Source: M55B157 sp964626275
GTDB taxonomy: Bacteria > Actinomycetota > Actinomycetes > S36-B12
Direction: 5' to 3'
Assembly: GCA_964626275.1 (NCBI GenBank)
Contig: CAZVCZ010000058.1
Location: 1-10,308 of the forward strand
Length of the DNA stretch: 10,308 bases
Shown piece by piece: positions 1-7,007 of this stretch (position 1 is the first letter of the stretch; each line of letters starts with the position of its first letter). A program made the position numbers and the translations under genes. The notes below the pieces were generated by a model. That model did not search any database, had not been told where the DNA came from, and saw only the letters and a list, made by a program, of their open reading frames with translations.

Positions 1-816
1 ACCGACGGTGCGACCACCGAGTCGGCCGAGTGCCACGACGATGTTGGGTGCCCACTTCGTGTGCAACTCCACCATGGTGCCTTCATCGAGTACCCCGTCG
101 ATGAGGGGATGTACGTCGTAGGCGCGTCGGCTGGAGTCGGGAAGCAGGCCCGCGAGATCACGATCGGTGACCGACTCCAGATCGAGCGACCCCTGAGCGC
201 CCAGCAGGGACGCGACACGGCGGCCCTCATCGAGTGCCGCGCGCTCGGTCTCGGTGACGATGTGGACCACACCGCTGCGACGCCCATGCGGGTCCGGGCC
301 GCCGAGGCGCAGCATGTCCACCTGCTCGCCCGTCACCGAGCGGATCACCTCGGGGCCGGTGACGAAGATCCGACCCTCAGGTCCGAGGATGACCACATCG
401 GTGAGGGCAGGTCCGTAGGCAGCCCCACCAGCGGCGGGGCCGAGCACGATGGAGATCTGCGCCACCTTGCCGGAGATCCGGGTCATGGCCGCGAACACCC
501 GACCGACGCCGTCGAGGCTCGCCACTCCTTCACGCAGTCGAGCGCCACCGGAATGCCAGATGCCCACGACCGGACACGAGTCGGCGAAGGCCCGGTCATA
601 CGCGGTGACGATGGCGCGGCATCCCTTCTCGCCCATCGCACCGCCTTGAACGGTGGGATCGGTGGCGAAGGCGACCACGTTATGACCATCGACTCGACCC
701 ACTCCCGACAGGACGCCGCTGTCATCCTCGGGGGTGATGATCGCGAAGGTGCCCTCGTCGAAGAACTGCTCGAGGCGCACACGCGGGGAGCGTGGGTCCA
801 CGGTTGAGTCGGTCAC
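1..816 (-). CDS. Acyl-CoA carboxylase carboxyltransferase (beta) subunit, 3' end outside window
   Basis: This is a partial gene; the first 272 residues are visible and the frame is still open at the left edge. It belongs to the crotonase-fold carboxyltransferases (AccD/PccB type), which move CO2 from carboxybiotin to acetyl- or propionyl-CoA in the cytoplasm. Visible signs are SGGARLREG (residues 89-97) and GPAAGGAAYGPALTD (126-140), whose glycine pairs form oxyanion holes in the family, then GRIFVTGPEVIRSVTGEQV (148-166). A second crotonase-like half begins near residue 233. The start is GTG at 816, overlapping the fabF stop by 4 bases (GTGA), with AGGA seven bases upstream inside fabF; this points to translational coupling. 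The N-terminus is shorter than in typical PccB proteins. Acetyl-CoA specificity, giving malonyl-CoA for FabD, is inferred from the fatty-acid neighbours; propionyl-CoA is not excluded. No biotin carboxylase gene is in the window. Confidence 0.88.
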   Translation of the reverse strand, partial: MTDSTVDPRSPRVRLEQFFDEGTFAIITPEDDSGVLSGVGRVDGHNVVAFATDPTVQGGAMGEKGCRAIVTAYDRAFADSCPVVGIWHSGGARLREGVASLDGVGRVFAAMTRISGKVAQISIVLGPAAGGAAYGPALTDVVILGPEGRIFVTGPEVIRSVTGEQVDMLRLGGPDPHGRRSGVVHIVTETERAALDEGRRVASLLGAQGSLDLESVTDRDLAGLLPDSSRRAYDVHPLIDGVLDEGTMVELHTKWAPNIVVALGRLGGRTVG

Positions 817-2039
817 GACACCGTCCTGAAGGCGAGGGCGACGTCGTGTCCGCCGAATCCGAAGGAGTTGTTCAGCGCCAGCAGATCCCCGGCAGGCAGG
901 GGGCGGGCGTCGTTGGCAGCGACGTCGAGTCCGATCTGCGGATCGAGATCGTCGATGTTGATGGTGGGCGGTGCGAGACGATGGTGCAGGGCGAGGACGG
1001 TGAACACGGCCTCCAGTGCCCCGGCAGCCCCGAGGGTGTGCCCGGTCATCGACTTCGTACCGGTCACGATCGCGGTGGTGTTCTCACCGAGTGCCGCGCG
1101 GATGGCGACAGCTTCGGCGATGTCGCCCTGGGGGGTCGATGTTGCGTGTGCATTGACATGGACAACATCGGCCGCAGCAGCATCCGCGGCATCGAGTGCG
1201 GCACGCATGGCACGAGCGGCGCCGAGACCCTCTGGATCCGGCTGGGCGATGTGGTGGGCATCAGCGGTCATCCCGGCCCCCGCGAAGCGCGCGTAGATCC
1301 GCGCCCCTCGCGCTCGGGCATGTTCCTCCCGTTCAAGCACGAGCATCGCCGCCCCCTCACCCATGACGAAGCCGTCCCGGGCGAGGTCGTAGGGCCGCGA
1401 CGCAGCCTCGGGATCGCCATTGCGGGTGGACAGCGCACGCATCGCGGCGAAACCGGCGATGGTGAGGGCGTGGATGGGGGCTTCGGTTCCGCCCGCCATC
1501 ACGACATCCGCCCGACCATCGGTGATCATCCGCGCGGCTACCGCGATGGCCTCGGCACCGGAGGCGCACGCGCTCACCGGTGCGTGCACTCCCGCCGCCG
1601 ACATCCGATCCAGCCCGACCACAGCAGCCGGTCCGTTCGGCATCAGCATGGGCACGGTGTGCGGGGAGATGCGAGAAGGGCCGCGGTCCTTCAGCACGTC
1701 GTAGGCATCGAGCAGGGTGATGACACCACCGATGCCCGTGCCCACGACAGTCCCCATGCGATCAGGTTCGATCTCGGGCGATCCCGCATCGGCCCAGGCC
1801 TCGCGCGAGGCGATGAGGGCACTTGCCTGGGATCGATCGAGACGCCGCAACTCCACTCGATCGAGGACCTCGGATGGTTCAACCGCGAGGGTTCCGGCAA
1901 AGCGCACCGGCAGATCAGCCGCCCACTCCTGGGTGAGAGGGCGGATACCGGAGACCCCGGATGTGACGGCGGCCCAGGTGCTTGCGGCATCCCCGCCCAC
2001 CGGCGTGGTGGCGCCGATCCCGGTGACGACGATGCCCAC
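813..2039 (-). CDS. fabF: 3-oxoacyl-ACP synthase II (KAS II), FabF
   Basis: A 408-residue beta-ketoacyl-ACP synthase that elongates acyl-ACP by decarboxylative condensation with malonyl-ACP. The thiolase-fold Cys-His-His triad is complete: C158 in SACASGAEAI, H298 in NAHATSTPQGD, and H334 in GHTLGAAGALEA. Other family marks are VVTGIGATTPVG at the N-terminus, GGTEAP (183-188), DGFVMGEGA (222-230) and NNSFGFGGHD near the C-terminus. The start is GTG at 2039, two bases after the acpP stop. It places the family's first strand right at the N-terminus, but only a weak AAGG lies upstream, so coupling to acpP is likely. The length is slightly below the usual 410-420 residues. The gene is the fourth of the fabD-fabH-acpP-fabF order typical of actinobacteria and overlaps the downstream carboxyltransferase gene by 4 bases. 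Confidence 0.96.
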   Translation of the reverse strand: MGIVVTGIGATTPVGGDAASTWAAVTSGVSGIRPLTQEWAADLPVRFAGTLAVEPSEVLDRVELRRLDRSQASALIASREAWADAGSPEIEPDRMGTVVGTGIGGVITLLDAYDVLKDRGPSRISPHTVPMLMPNGPAAVVGLDRMSAAGVHAPVSACASGAEAIAVAARMITDGRADVVMAGGTEAPIHALTIAGFAAMRALSTRNGDPEAASRPYDLARDGFVMGEGAAMLVLEREEHARARGARIYARFAGAGMTADAHHIAQPDPEGLGAARAMRAALDAADAAAADVVHVNAHATSTPQGDIAEAVAIRAALGENTTAIVTGTKSMTGHTLGAAGALEAVFTVLALHHRLAPPTINIDDLDPQIGLDVAANDARPLPAGDLLALNNSFGFGGHDVALAFRTVS

Positions 2040-2041
2040 GG

Positions 2042-2281
2042 TCAGGCCGTGGCCTTCTCGATGTACGCGACGGCGTCGCCGACGGTGCGCAGGTTCTTCA
2101 CCTCGCTGTCAGGGATCTTCACGTCCCACTTGTCCTCCGCGGCCATGACGACCTCGACCATGGACAGTGAATCGATGTCGAGGTCATCGACGAAGGACTT
2201 GTCGAGCTGGACATCATCGACGGGAACGCCTGCGACCTCATTGACGATTTCGGCCAGGCCGGACAGGATCTGCTCGCTCAC
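2042..2281 (-). CDS. acpP: Acyl carrier protein
   Basis: A 79-residue acidic four-helix carrier protein that holds growing acyl chains as thioesters on 4'-phosphopantetheine. The attachment serine is S38 in DLDIDSLSMVEVV (residues 33-45), the classic DSL motif at the start of helix II. KIPDSEVKNLRTVGDAVAYI follows, as in other actinobacterial ACPs. The start is GTG at 2281, chosen because GAGGAAG (2293-2287) lies at the right distance upstream and the protein then has the standard N-terminal length. It sits between fabH and fabF, is the substrate of FabD, FabH and FabF, and ends two bases before fabF. Confidence 0.97.
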   Translation of the reverse strand: MSEQILSGLAEIVNEVAGVPVDDVQLDKSFVDDLDIDSLSMVEVVMAAEDKWDVKIPDSEVKNLRTVGDAVAYIEKATA

Positions 2282-2334
2282 AACTGCTTCCTCTCATCTG
2301 GTGGTGCGTTTCAACGGATGGTGCGAATGGTCTC
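2282..2334 (-). promoter_or_regulatory. fabH-acpP spacer with the acpP ribosome binding site
   Basis: This 53-base spacer holds the acpP Shine-Dalgarno sequence GAGGAAG at 2293-2287, five bases before the GTG start. I see no terminator stem with a T run and no convincing promoter. The longer spacer and clear ribosome binding site would allow acpP to be translated independently of fabH. ACP is usually made in excess over the enzymes, so this fits, but that reading is inference. Confidence 0.5.
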
Positions 2335-3339
2335 TCAGGGTAGGCGCACGACCTGCGACGCGTAGGCGAGGCCAGCGCCGAAGCCGATCAGCAGGGCGGT
2401 GCCACCGTGGGGCACCTCGCCGGTGGACAGCATGCGATCCATCGCGATCGGAATCGATGCGGCGGAGGTGTTGCCGGTCGTGGCGATATCCCGCGCCACG
2501 GGAACATGCTCGGGAAGTTTCAGGGCGCGGATCATCGCATCGGTGATGCGCATGTTCGCCTGATGGGGAATGAACGCGTCGAGGTCATCAGCCGCGACAC
2601 CGGCAGCGTCGAGGGATTCCTGCGCGGCCTTGGCCATGTGGGCGACGGCCCAGCGAAAGACCTGCTGGCCCTGCATCGACAGCGTGGGAAACCGCTCACC
2701 ACCGTGATCTCGATAATCAGTAAGCGACTGCGTCATGGTGATGGCGTCATACTGCTCGCCATCGGAGCCCCAGACGACCGGGCCGATCGCGGGCTCGTCG
2801 GACGGTCCGACGACGGCCGCTCCGGCTCCGTCAGCGAAGATGAAAGCCGTCGAACGATCGGTGAGATCGATCCAGTCGGTGAGCTTCTCCACGCCGATCA
2901 CCAGCACATGTTCCGCCGACCCTCCGCGCACCAGATCCTGGGCGAGAGCGATGCCGTAGCAGAAGCCCGCGCAGGCCGCTGAGATGTCGAAGGCTGCAGC
3001 GTTGTTCGTGCCGAGTCGGTAGGCGACCTCGGCCGCGGCCGACGGCGTGGGATAGGGGTGCGTGACGGTGGCGATGATGACGGTGCCGATCTGATCAGCC
3101 GTCACCCCGGAGGCGGCGAGGGCCTTCTCTGCGGCAGCAACGGACATGTCGCACACGGTCTCGTCCTCGGCCGCGTAGCGCCGCTCCACGATGCCGGATC
3201 GTTCCCGGATCCATTCATCGGTGGAGTCGATTCGCTCGCAGACCTCGGCGTTCGTCACCACTCGCGCGGGCCGGTAACTCCCCACTCCCATAATGCGCGC
3301 GTGAGCCGGACCGGTGGAGGTGCGCAGGGTCGTGCTCAT
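2335..3339 (-). CDS. fabH: 3-oxoacyl-ACP synthase III (KAS III), FabH
   Basis: A 334-residue priming condensing enzyme that joins an acyl-CoA starter with malonyl-ACP to begin type II fatty-acid synthesis. The Cys-His-Asn triad is complete: C123 in DISAACAGF, H259 in IPHQANMRI and N290 in TTGNTSAASIP. The N-terminal GVGSYRPARVVTN and DEWIRERSGIVERRY segments and the C-terminal GFGAGLAYAS are typical of FabH. The ATG at 3339 overlaps the fabD stop (ATGA), with GAGGAG at 3353-3348 eight bases upstream inside fabD. Many actinobacterial FabH enzymes take branched starters; substrate choice cannot be read from the sequence here. Confidence 0.97.
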   Translation of the reverse strand: MSTTLRTSTGPAHARIMGVGSYRPARVVTNAEVCERIDSTDEWIRERSGIVERRYAAEDETVCDMSVAAAEKALAASGVTADQIGTVIIATVTHPYPTPSAAAEVAYRLGTNNAAAFDISAACAGFCYGIALAQDLVRGGSAEHVLVIGVEKLTDWIDLTDRSTAFIFADGAGAAVVGPSDEPAIGPVVWGSDGEQYDAITMTQSLTDYRDHGGERFPTLSMQGQQVFRWAVAHMAKAAQESLDAAGVAADDLDAFIPHQANMRITDAMIRALKLPEHVPVARDIATTGNTSAASIPIAMDRMLSTGEVPHGGTALLIGFGAGLAYASQVVRLP

Positions 3340-4553
3340 GCGGGGGACTCCTCAACGCTGGTGATCGGATGAAGGCGAAGCAGTGGCTGGCCGGGGGAGA
3401 CCGGATCGCCATCCTCGACGACCCACTCCACGATCGTCCCGCCGTGGGGTGCGGTGATGTCGATGGACTCCCGGAGGTTCGCGACCGTGCCGATGGCGCT
3501 CCCCGGGGGCAGGGTGGTGACGCCTGTGCCGGGCGCGATGTGATCGGCGATGGTGAAGATCCCCTTGGCTGGAGCAACGACTAGTCGCCAACTCGGTGAC
3601 GCCGACAGGGAATCCACACCGGGGGCGTGTCGGGAGATGAGATCCCAGGCCGCGTCGAGATCGTCAGGAGTCTTCAGCGCCAGCGTCTCCACCCCGGGCA
3701 GGGATCGCTTGGCAAGGCCGGTGAGGGTCCCTGCGGGTGGAATCTCCAGGAGCGCGGTCACGCCGAGATCGGCCATCGTGGCCTGGCAGGCATCCCAGCG
3801 CACCGGCTTGGCCACCTGATGGACGAGTCGTCGGAGCACGTCTCGGCCGTCGTGGATGATGCGGCCATCGGCGTTGCTGATCAATCGAATCCGAGGATCA
3901 TGCGTGGAGATCGCCCGGGCGTGCCGGGCGAGGACACCGACCGCGGACTCCATGAAGCGCGTGTGGAAGGCGCCGGCGACCTCCAACGGTCGCACGCGAG
4001 CCTTCTCGGGAGCATCATCGGCAAAGTCGGCGAGATCGCTCAGCCGACCAGCGACAACGATCTGACCGCCGCCATTGACGTTCGCCGGGGTCAGCTCGTG
4101 GCGCTCGGCTGCAGCGATGACCTCCTCGGCCTCGCCCCCGAGGACGGCGCTCATCCCGGTTGCTTCCGCGGCGGCAGCCAGGGCCATGGCGCGACCGCGC
4201 TCGCGGACGAACACCATGGCCTGTTCTGCGGTAAGGACCCCGGCAGCAGCAGCCGCGGTGATCTCGCCCACGCTGTGGCCGGCCCCGGCGCCGATGCGAA
4301 CGAAAGCCTCGGCCGGATGCGGGAACAGGGACAGCAGGGTGACCAGCCCGGCACCGACGAGGAGGGGCTGCGCGATCGCGGTGTCCCGGATGGTGTCGGC
4401 GTCGGAGACCGTTCCGTGGGTGATCAGATCCACCCCGGCGACGGTGGACAGCCATTCCACGCGCTCACGGACGCCGGGAACGTCCAGCCAGGGGGTGAGG
4501 AAGCCGGGGACCTGCGCGCCTTGACCGGGGGCAACAATGACGAGCACGGGCAT
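3336..4553 (-). CDS. fabD: Malonyl-CoA:ACP transacylase FabD with a C-terminal biotinyl/lipoyl-like domain
   Basis: A 405-residue protein. Residues 1 to about 310 form a complete malonyltransferase that moves malonyl from CoA to the ACP phosphopantetheine. The oxyanion segment is APGQGAQ (8-14), the nucleophile is S94 in GHSVGE (92-97), the carboxylate-binding arginine is R119 in RERGRAM, the catalytic histidine is H197 in AGAFHTRFM, and the conserved glutamine is Q246 in LVHQVAKPVRW. From memory, Streptomyces FabD is about 316 residues and ends near TPDDLDAA (295-302), so roughly 95 residues here are extra. Residues 323-397 look like a biotin-carrier domain, annotated separately. The ATG at 4553 follows GGAAGGG and gives the family's exact N-terminus. 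The frame is continuous and ends in a 4-base overlap with fabH, which argues that the extension is genuine. Confidence 0.95.
   Translation of the reverse strand: MPVLVIVAPGQGAQVPGFLTPWLDVPGVRERVEWLSTVAGVDLITHGTVSDADTIRDTAIAQPLLVGAGLVTLLSLFPHPAEAFVRIGAGAGHSVGEITAAAAAGVLTAEQAMVFVRERGRAMALAAAAEATGMSAVLGGEAEEVIAAAERHELTPANVNGGGQIVVAGRLSDLADFADDAPEKARVRPLEVAGAFHTRFMESAVGVLARHARAISTHDPRIRLISNADGRIIHDGRDVLRRLVHQVAKPVRWDACQATMADLGVTALLEIPPAGTLTGLAKRSLPGVETLALKTPDDLDAAWDLISRHAPGVDSLSASPSWRLVVAPAKGIFTIADHIAPGTGVTTLPPGSAIGTVANLRESIDITAPHGGTIVEWVVEDGDPVSPGQPLLRLHPITSVEESPA
3363..3587 (-). other. BCCP-like (biotinyl/lipoyl) domain at the FabD C-terminus, carrier lysine replaced by arginine
   Basis: Residues 323-397 of FabD read like a biotin carboxyl carrier domain. 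VVAPAKGIFT (325-334) matches the first strand and turn (SPMVGTFY in E. coli BCCP). PPGSAIGTV (349-357) matches the strand before the carrier turn. ITAPHGGTIVEW (366-377), then VVEDGDPVSPGQPLLRLHP (378-396), match the mirrored second half, ending with the V-x-x-G-Q-x-L signature. Counting back from the I-x-A that follows the carrier turn, the lysine of the usual M-K-M falls on R361 (CGG, 3473-3471) in NLRES. The fold should be kept, but biotin or lipoate could not be attached at the usual site. This is a by-eye alignment. Confidence 0.75.
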
Positions 4554-4636
4554 ACCCTTCCGCCATCAGAGGCTCGCTGGCCCTGCGAGCGGTGCCAATG
4601 TCGACCGGCCAGAATTAGAGGAATCCTACAACGCGC
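4554..4636 (-). promoter_or_regulatory. fasR-fabD intergenic region: likely fabD promoter/leader
   Basis: This is the largest gap in the gene run (83 bases) and the natural site for a fabD promoter and FasR control. It contains an AT-rich patch (4611-4630) unlike the surrounding GC-rich DNA, with a possible -10 TAGGAT (4628-4623); I could not find a good -35 at the standard distance. Downstream is the GCTCGC/GCGAGC inverted repeat, and the fabD ribosome binding site GGAAGGG ends two bases before the ATG. FasR-type proteins are known to activate fabD-fabF in Streptomyces; binding here is inferred from position. Confidence 0.45.
4572..4590 (-). promoter_or_regulatory. Perfect inverted repeat GCTCGC-N7-GCGAGC in the fabD leader
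   Basis: On the coding strand, GCTCGC (4590-4585) and GCGAGC (4577-4572) are exact reverse complements separated by AGGGCCA. The arms start 19 bases upstream of the fabD ATG. It could be a short stable hairpin in the mRNA leader or a dimer-binding operator. No T run follows, so it is not a standard terminator. A 6-base GC-rich repeat can occur by chance in such DNA. Confidence 0.4.
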
Positions 4637-5830
4637 TCAGGGAGAGTCGGTGTCCAGGCGGTCCCAGACGAGGGCCAGTCGGAAGGCCAGCGCATCCCGG
4701 GGCTCGGTGGGGCTACGACCGGAGAGAGTCTCGATCCGCCGAAGGCGGTGACGCACCGTGTTCACGTGGACGAACAGCAGGCGCGCGGTGGCCTCGAGGG
4801 AACCGGCCTGCTCCAGGAAGGCGGCGAGGGTGTCCACGAGCATCGGATCGGAACGTCGGAGGGGCGCGATGATCTCGTCGACCAGCGCTTCTCGGGCCCC
4901 GGGTTCGCCGGCGAGGGCTCGTTCGGGGAGAAGCTCCACGGCCGCGACCGGGCGGGGTGCCTGCGGCCAGGCGGGGGCGGCACGCCAGGCCAGGAGAGCC
5001 TCATGGGCAGCGGCGGCCACCTCGGTCAGCCCGGTGGCAGGGGCGCCGAGGATCACCGGACCGGGGCCGAAATGCGGAACGAGCAGCCGGGCGACCCGCG
5101 CGGCATCGGCGGGTGTGGGGGTAGCGGCGATGACGACGAGGGTTTGACTGTGCAGCCCCGCGAGCAGATCGATGCTGTGATGGTGCGCCGTGCGCCGTAG
5201 CAGGTCGACCACCGATTCGCCCCCCTGCGCCCCGGCTGTCTCCGGTGGGGAACCGACGAGCACGACCGCACCGGTATCGGCCGTCCATCCCAGGGCGGCT
5301 GCGCGCGCGGGGAGGGACGGATCGGAGTCACGGCGGAGCATGCCGTCGAGGACGAGTGCCTCCAGGCGTGCGTCCCAGGCGCCTCGCGCCTCGGCGGCTC
5401 TTGCGTAGACCTCGGCGGCGGCGAAGGCGACCTCCCGGGAATACACCAGGACGGCAGCGCGCACCTCGTCGGCGGCCTCACTACCCGCGAGTCGGGGAAG
5501 GTGCTCCTCGATCAACTCGATGGTGCATCGGACCATGGCCACGGTCTGTTCGAGGGAGATGGCTCGCGCCAGGTCCTGCGGGGCGGTGTCGAAGACGTCG
5601 ACGTTGACCGCGGGTCGCGGGGCATCATGAGCGAACCAGTCGACGAAAGCGGAGATGCCCGCCTGTGCGACGAGACTCACCCAGGCGCGTTCGTCAGCGG
5701 GCAATTCCCGAAACCATGGCAACTGCTCATCCATCCGGGCCGTCGCCGCGGTGGCTAGCGCACCACTCGCCCGTTGGAGCCGACGGGCGGCGTCATGGCG
5801 ATGGTCGCGCTGCTCCTCCGACAGGGTCAT
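4637..5830 (-). CDS. fasR: PucR-family transcriptional regulator, FasR-like activator of fatty-acid genes
   Basis: A 397-residue regulator. The C-terminal helix-turn-helix of the PucR/CdaR type covers about residues 331-371, with SLEATARLLFVHVNTVRHRL (344-363) as its core. The middle (about 180-265) looks like the GGDEF-like/sensory part of this family. The N-terminal half has segments I recognise from actinobacterial FasR, including ARMDEQLPWFRELP (31-44), WVSLVAQAGISAFVDWF (50-66) and ARAAEARGAWDARLE (143-157). In Streptomyces the FasR gene stands directly upstream of fabD and activates fabD-fabH-acpP-fabF, the same arrangement as here. The ATG at 5830 lies 7 bases after the preceding stop and has almost no Shine-Dalgarno sequence, so translation is probably coupled to the iron-transporter gene. 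The effector ligand is unknown. Confidence 0.92.
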   Translation of the reverse strand: MTLSEEQRDHRHDAARRLQRASGALATAATARMDEQLPWFRELPADERAWVSLVAQAGISAFVDWFAHDAPRPAVNVDVFDTAPQDLARAISLEQTVAMVRCTIELIEEHLPRLAGSEAADEVRAAVLVYSREVAFAAAEVYARAAEARGAWDARLEALVLDGMLRRDSDPSLPARAAALGWTADTGAVVLVGSPPETAGAQGGESVVDLLRRTAHHHSIDLLAGLHSQTLVVIAATPTPADAARVARLLVPHFGPGPVILGAPATGLTEVAAAAHEALLAWRAAPAWPQAPRPVAAVELLPERALAGEPGAREALVDEIIAPLRRSDPMLVDTLAAFLEQAGSLEATARLLFVHVNTVRHRLRRIETLSGRSPTEPRDALAFRLALVWDRLDTDSP

Positions 5831-5837
5831 CCGAGGT

Positions 5838-7007
5838 TCAGCCGAGAGTGGCGGAATCCAGGCCGGTCACGGCGCCGATGATCCGGCCGATCGCGAAGGT
5901 CACTCCCGCGGCGAGGACACCGACGAGAAGTTGGCGCACCGCACCGTGGGTGATCCCTCGACCGGAGAATCGGCCGACCATGCCACCTACGAGAAGCATC
6001 GCGATTCCGGAGAGCGTGATCGCGATGATGAGCGCGAGGTTTCCTCCGGTGAACAGGTAGGGAAGCACGACGACGAAGGCACCGATGGCGAAGGCGATGA
6101 AGCTGAACAGGGCCGCCCTGATCGGTGAGCCCAATTCATCGGGATTCAGGCCAAGTTCCTCGCGTGCCAGGGTGTCGAGGGCAGTCTTCGGATCGCTCAT
6201 GATGCGCTCAGCCGTCTTGCGAGCTGTTTCCTTGTCGAGACCCTTCGCGCGGTAGATCAGTTCGAGTTCCCGCTGCTCCTCCTCGGGCTTCTCGGCGAGT
6301 TCGCGTGCCTCCATGTCGATCTCCCGGCGGAAGAGATCGCGCTGGCTGGCCATGCTCACGTACTCGCCTGCCGCCATGGAGAAGGCGCCTGCGAGGAGCC
6401 CGGCGATACCGGCGAACAGTACGACGGCGCGGTCGATGCCGGAGCCGGCAAAACCCATCACGAGAGCGGTGTTGGACACCAGGCCGTCGCTGATGCCGAA
6501 GATGGCGGCCCGCCACTGACCGGAGGAGTCCGCCCGATGCCAGTGTTCGCCGAAGTCGATGTCACCCGATGTGGTCACCGTGGGCTCGGGATGGTCGCCA
6601 ACGGATCCGGCCCGCAGGCGACGGAATGTCTCCGCGTGCTCCCGTTCGTCACTGGGCATCGTGGCCAACGCTTCCGGTTCTTCGTCGTACATCCCGGCGT
6701 CGGCCTGCTCGGCCTCCTCGAGATGGGCGAGGACGTCGTTCATCCCCGTGACACCCGCGGCGCGTGCCCGCGCGACAAGGGCGGCGTCATCAGAATCGAG
6801 GCTGCTAGGCGGAGGGGGAATGGGGACTCCGCTCTCGGTCAGCTTCTCCACCCAGTGCTCCGCGTGGCGATCCTCGATGTCGGCGAGTTCGAGCAGGGCC
6901 TCCCGTCGTTCGCCATCTGTGGCATCAGCGAGCGTGCGGTAGAGCAGGGCTGCATTGCGCTCCGCTTCGAGGTAGCGCAGGAACCGTCGTGGATCGCGTG
7001 AACTCAT
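5838..7007 (-). CDS. Membrane-bound ferritin-like / VIT1 (CCC1) fusion, probable iron (Mn) transporter, MbfA-like
   Basis: A 389-residue two-domain protein. Residues 1-135 form a ferritin/rubrerythrin-like four-helix bundle: E16, E45-x-x-H48 (IEDRHAEHW), E97-E100 and E121-x-x-H124 (DEREHAE) could form a di-iron site. Residues 165-389 are a VIT1/CCC1 transporter with FGISDGLVSNTALVMGF (170-186) and AGAFSMAAGEYVSMASQ (206-222), about five membrane segments (near 167-188, 194-218, 298-318, 324-345, 357-380), and a Glu-rich cytoplasmic loop (229-250) like the VIT1 metal-binding helices. The rhizobial protein of this architecture, MbfA, is an iron exporter linked to iron and peroxide tolerance; export is inferred here. 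The ATG at 7007 overlaps the aceE stop (ATGA) and follows a strong GGAGGGG, so I prefer it to an in-frame open stretch reaching 7238 inside aceE. Why it sits in a lipid operon is unclear. Confidence 0.9.
   Translation of the reverse strand: MSSRDPRRFLRYLEAERNAALLYRTLADATDGERREALLELADIEDRHAEHWVEKLTESGVPIPPPPSSLDSDDAALVARARAAGVTGMNDVLAHLEEAEQADAGMYDEEPEALATMPSDEREHAETFRRLRAGSVGDHPEPTVTTSGDIDFGEHWHRADSSGQWRAAIFGISDGLVSNTALVMGFAGSGIDRAVVLFAGIAGLLAGAFSMAAGEYVSMASQRDLFRREIDMEARELAEKPEEEQRELELIYRAKGLDKETARKTAERIMSDPKTALDTLAREELGLNPDELGSPIRAALFSFIAFAIGAFVVVLPYLFTGGNLALIIAITLSGIAMLLVGGMVGRFSGRGITHGAVRQLLVGVLAAGVTFAIGRIIGAVTGLDSATLG

Noticed and set aside
61..807. Plus-strand open frame of 248 codons at the left edge
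   Set aside because: It lies opposite the carboxyltransferase gene, which is open across the whole interval with clear family motifs; the plus-strand product resembles nothing.
792..2546. Long plus-strand open frame (584 codons) opposite fabF, acpP and fabH
   Set aside because: It is antisense to three well-recognised genes, its translation is low-complexity Arg/Gly/His-rich with no family resemblance, and open antisense frames are common in GC-rich coding DNA.
3363..3587. A functional biotin carrier subunit as part of FabD
   Set aside because: The residue aligned with the biotinyl lysine is arginine and no M-K-M or similar motif is present, so normal biotinylation is not supported.
4572..4590. 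Rho-independent terminator after fasR
   Set aside because: The stem has no following T run, and it is within 20 bases of the fabD start, so termination there is unlikely.
3627..4751. Plus-strand open frame of 374 codons opposite fabD and the fasR end
   Set aside because: It crosses two real minus-strand genes and their spacer; composition is that of a shadow frame.
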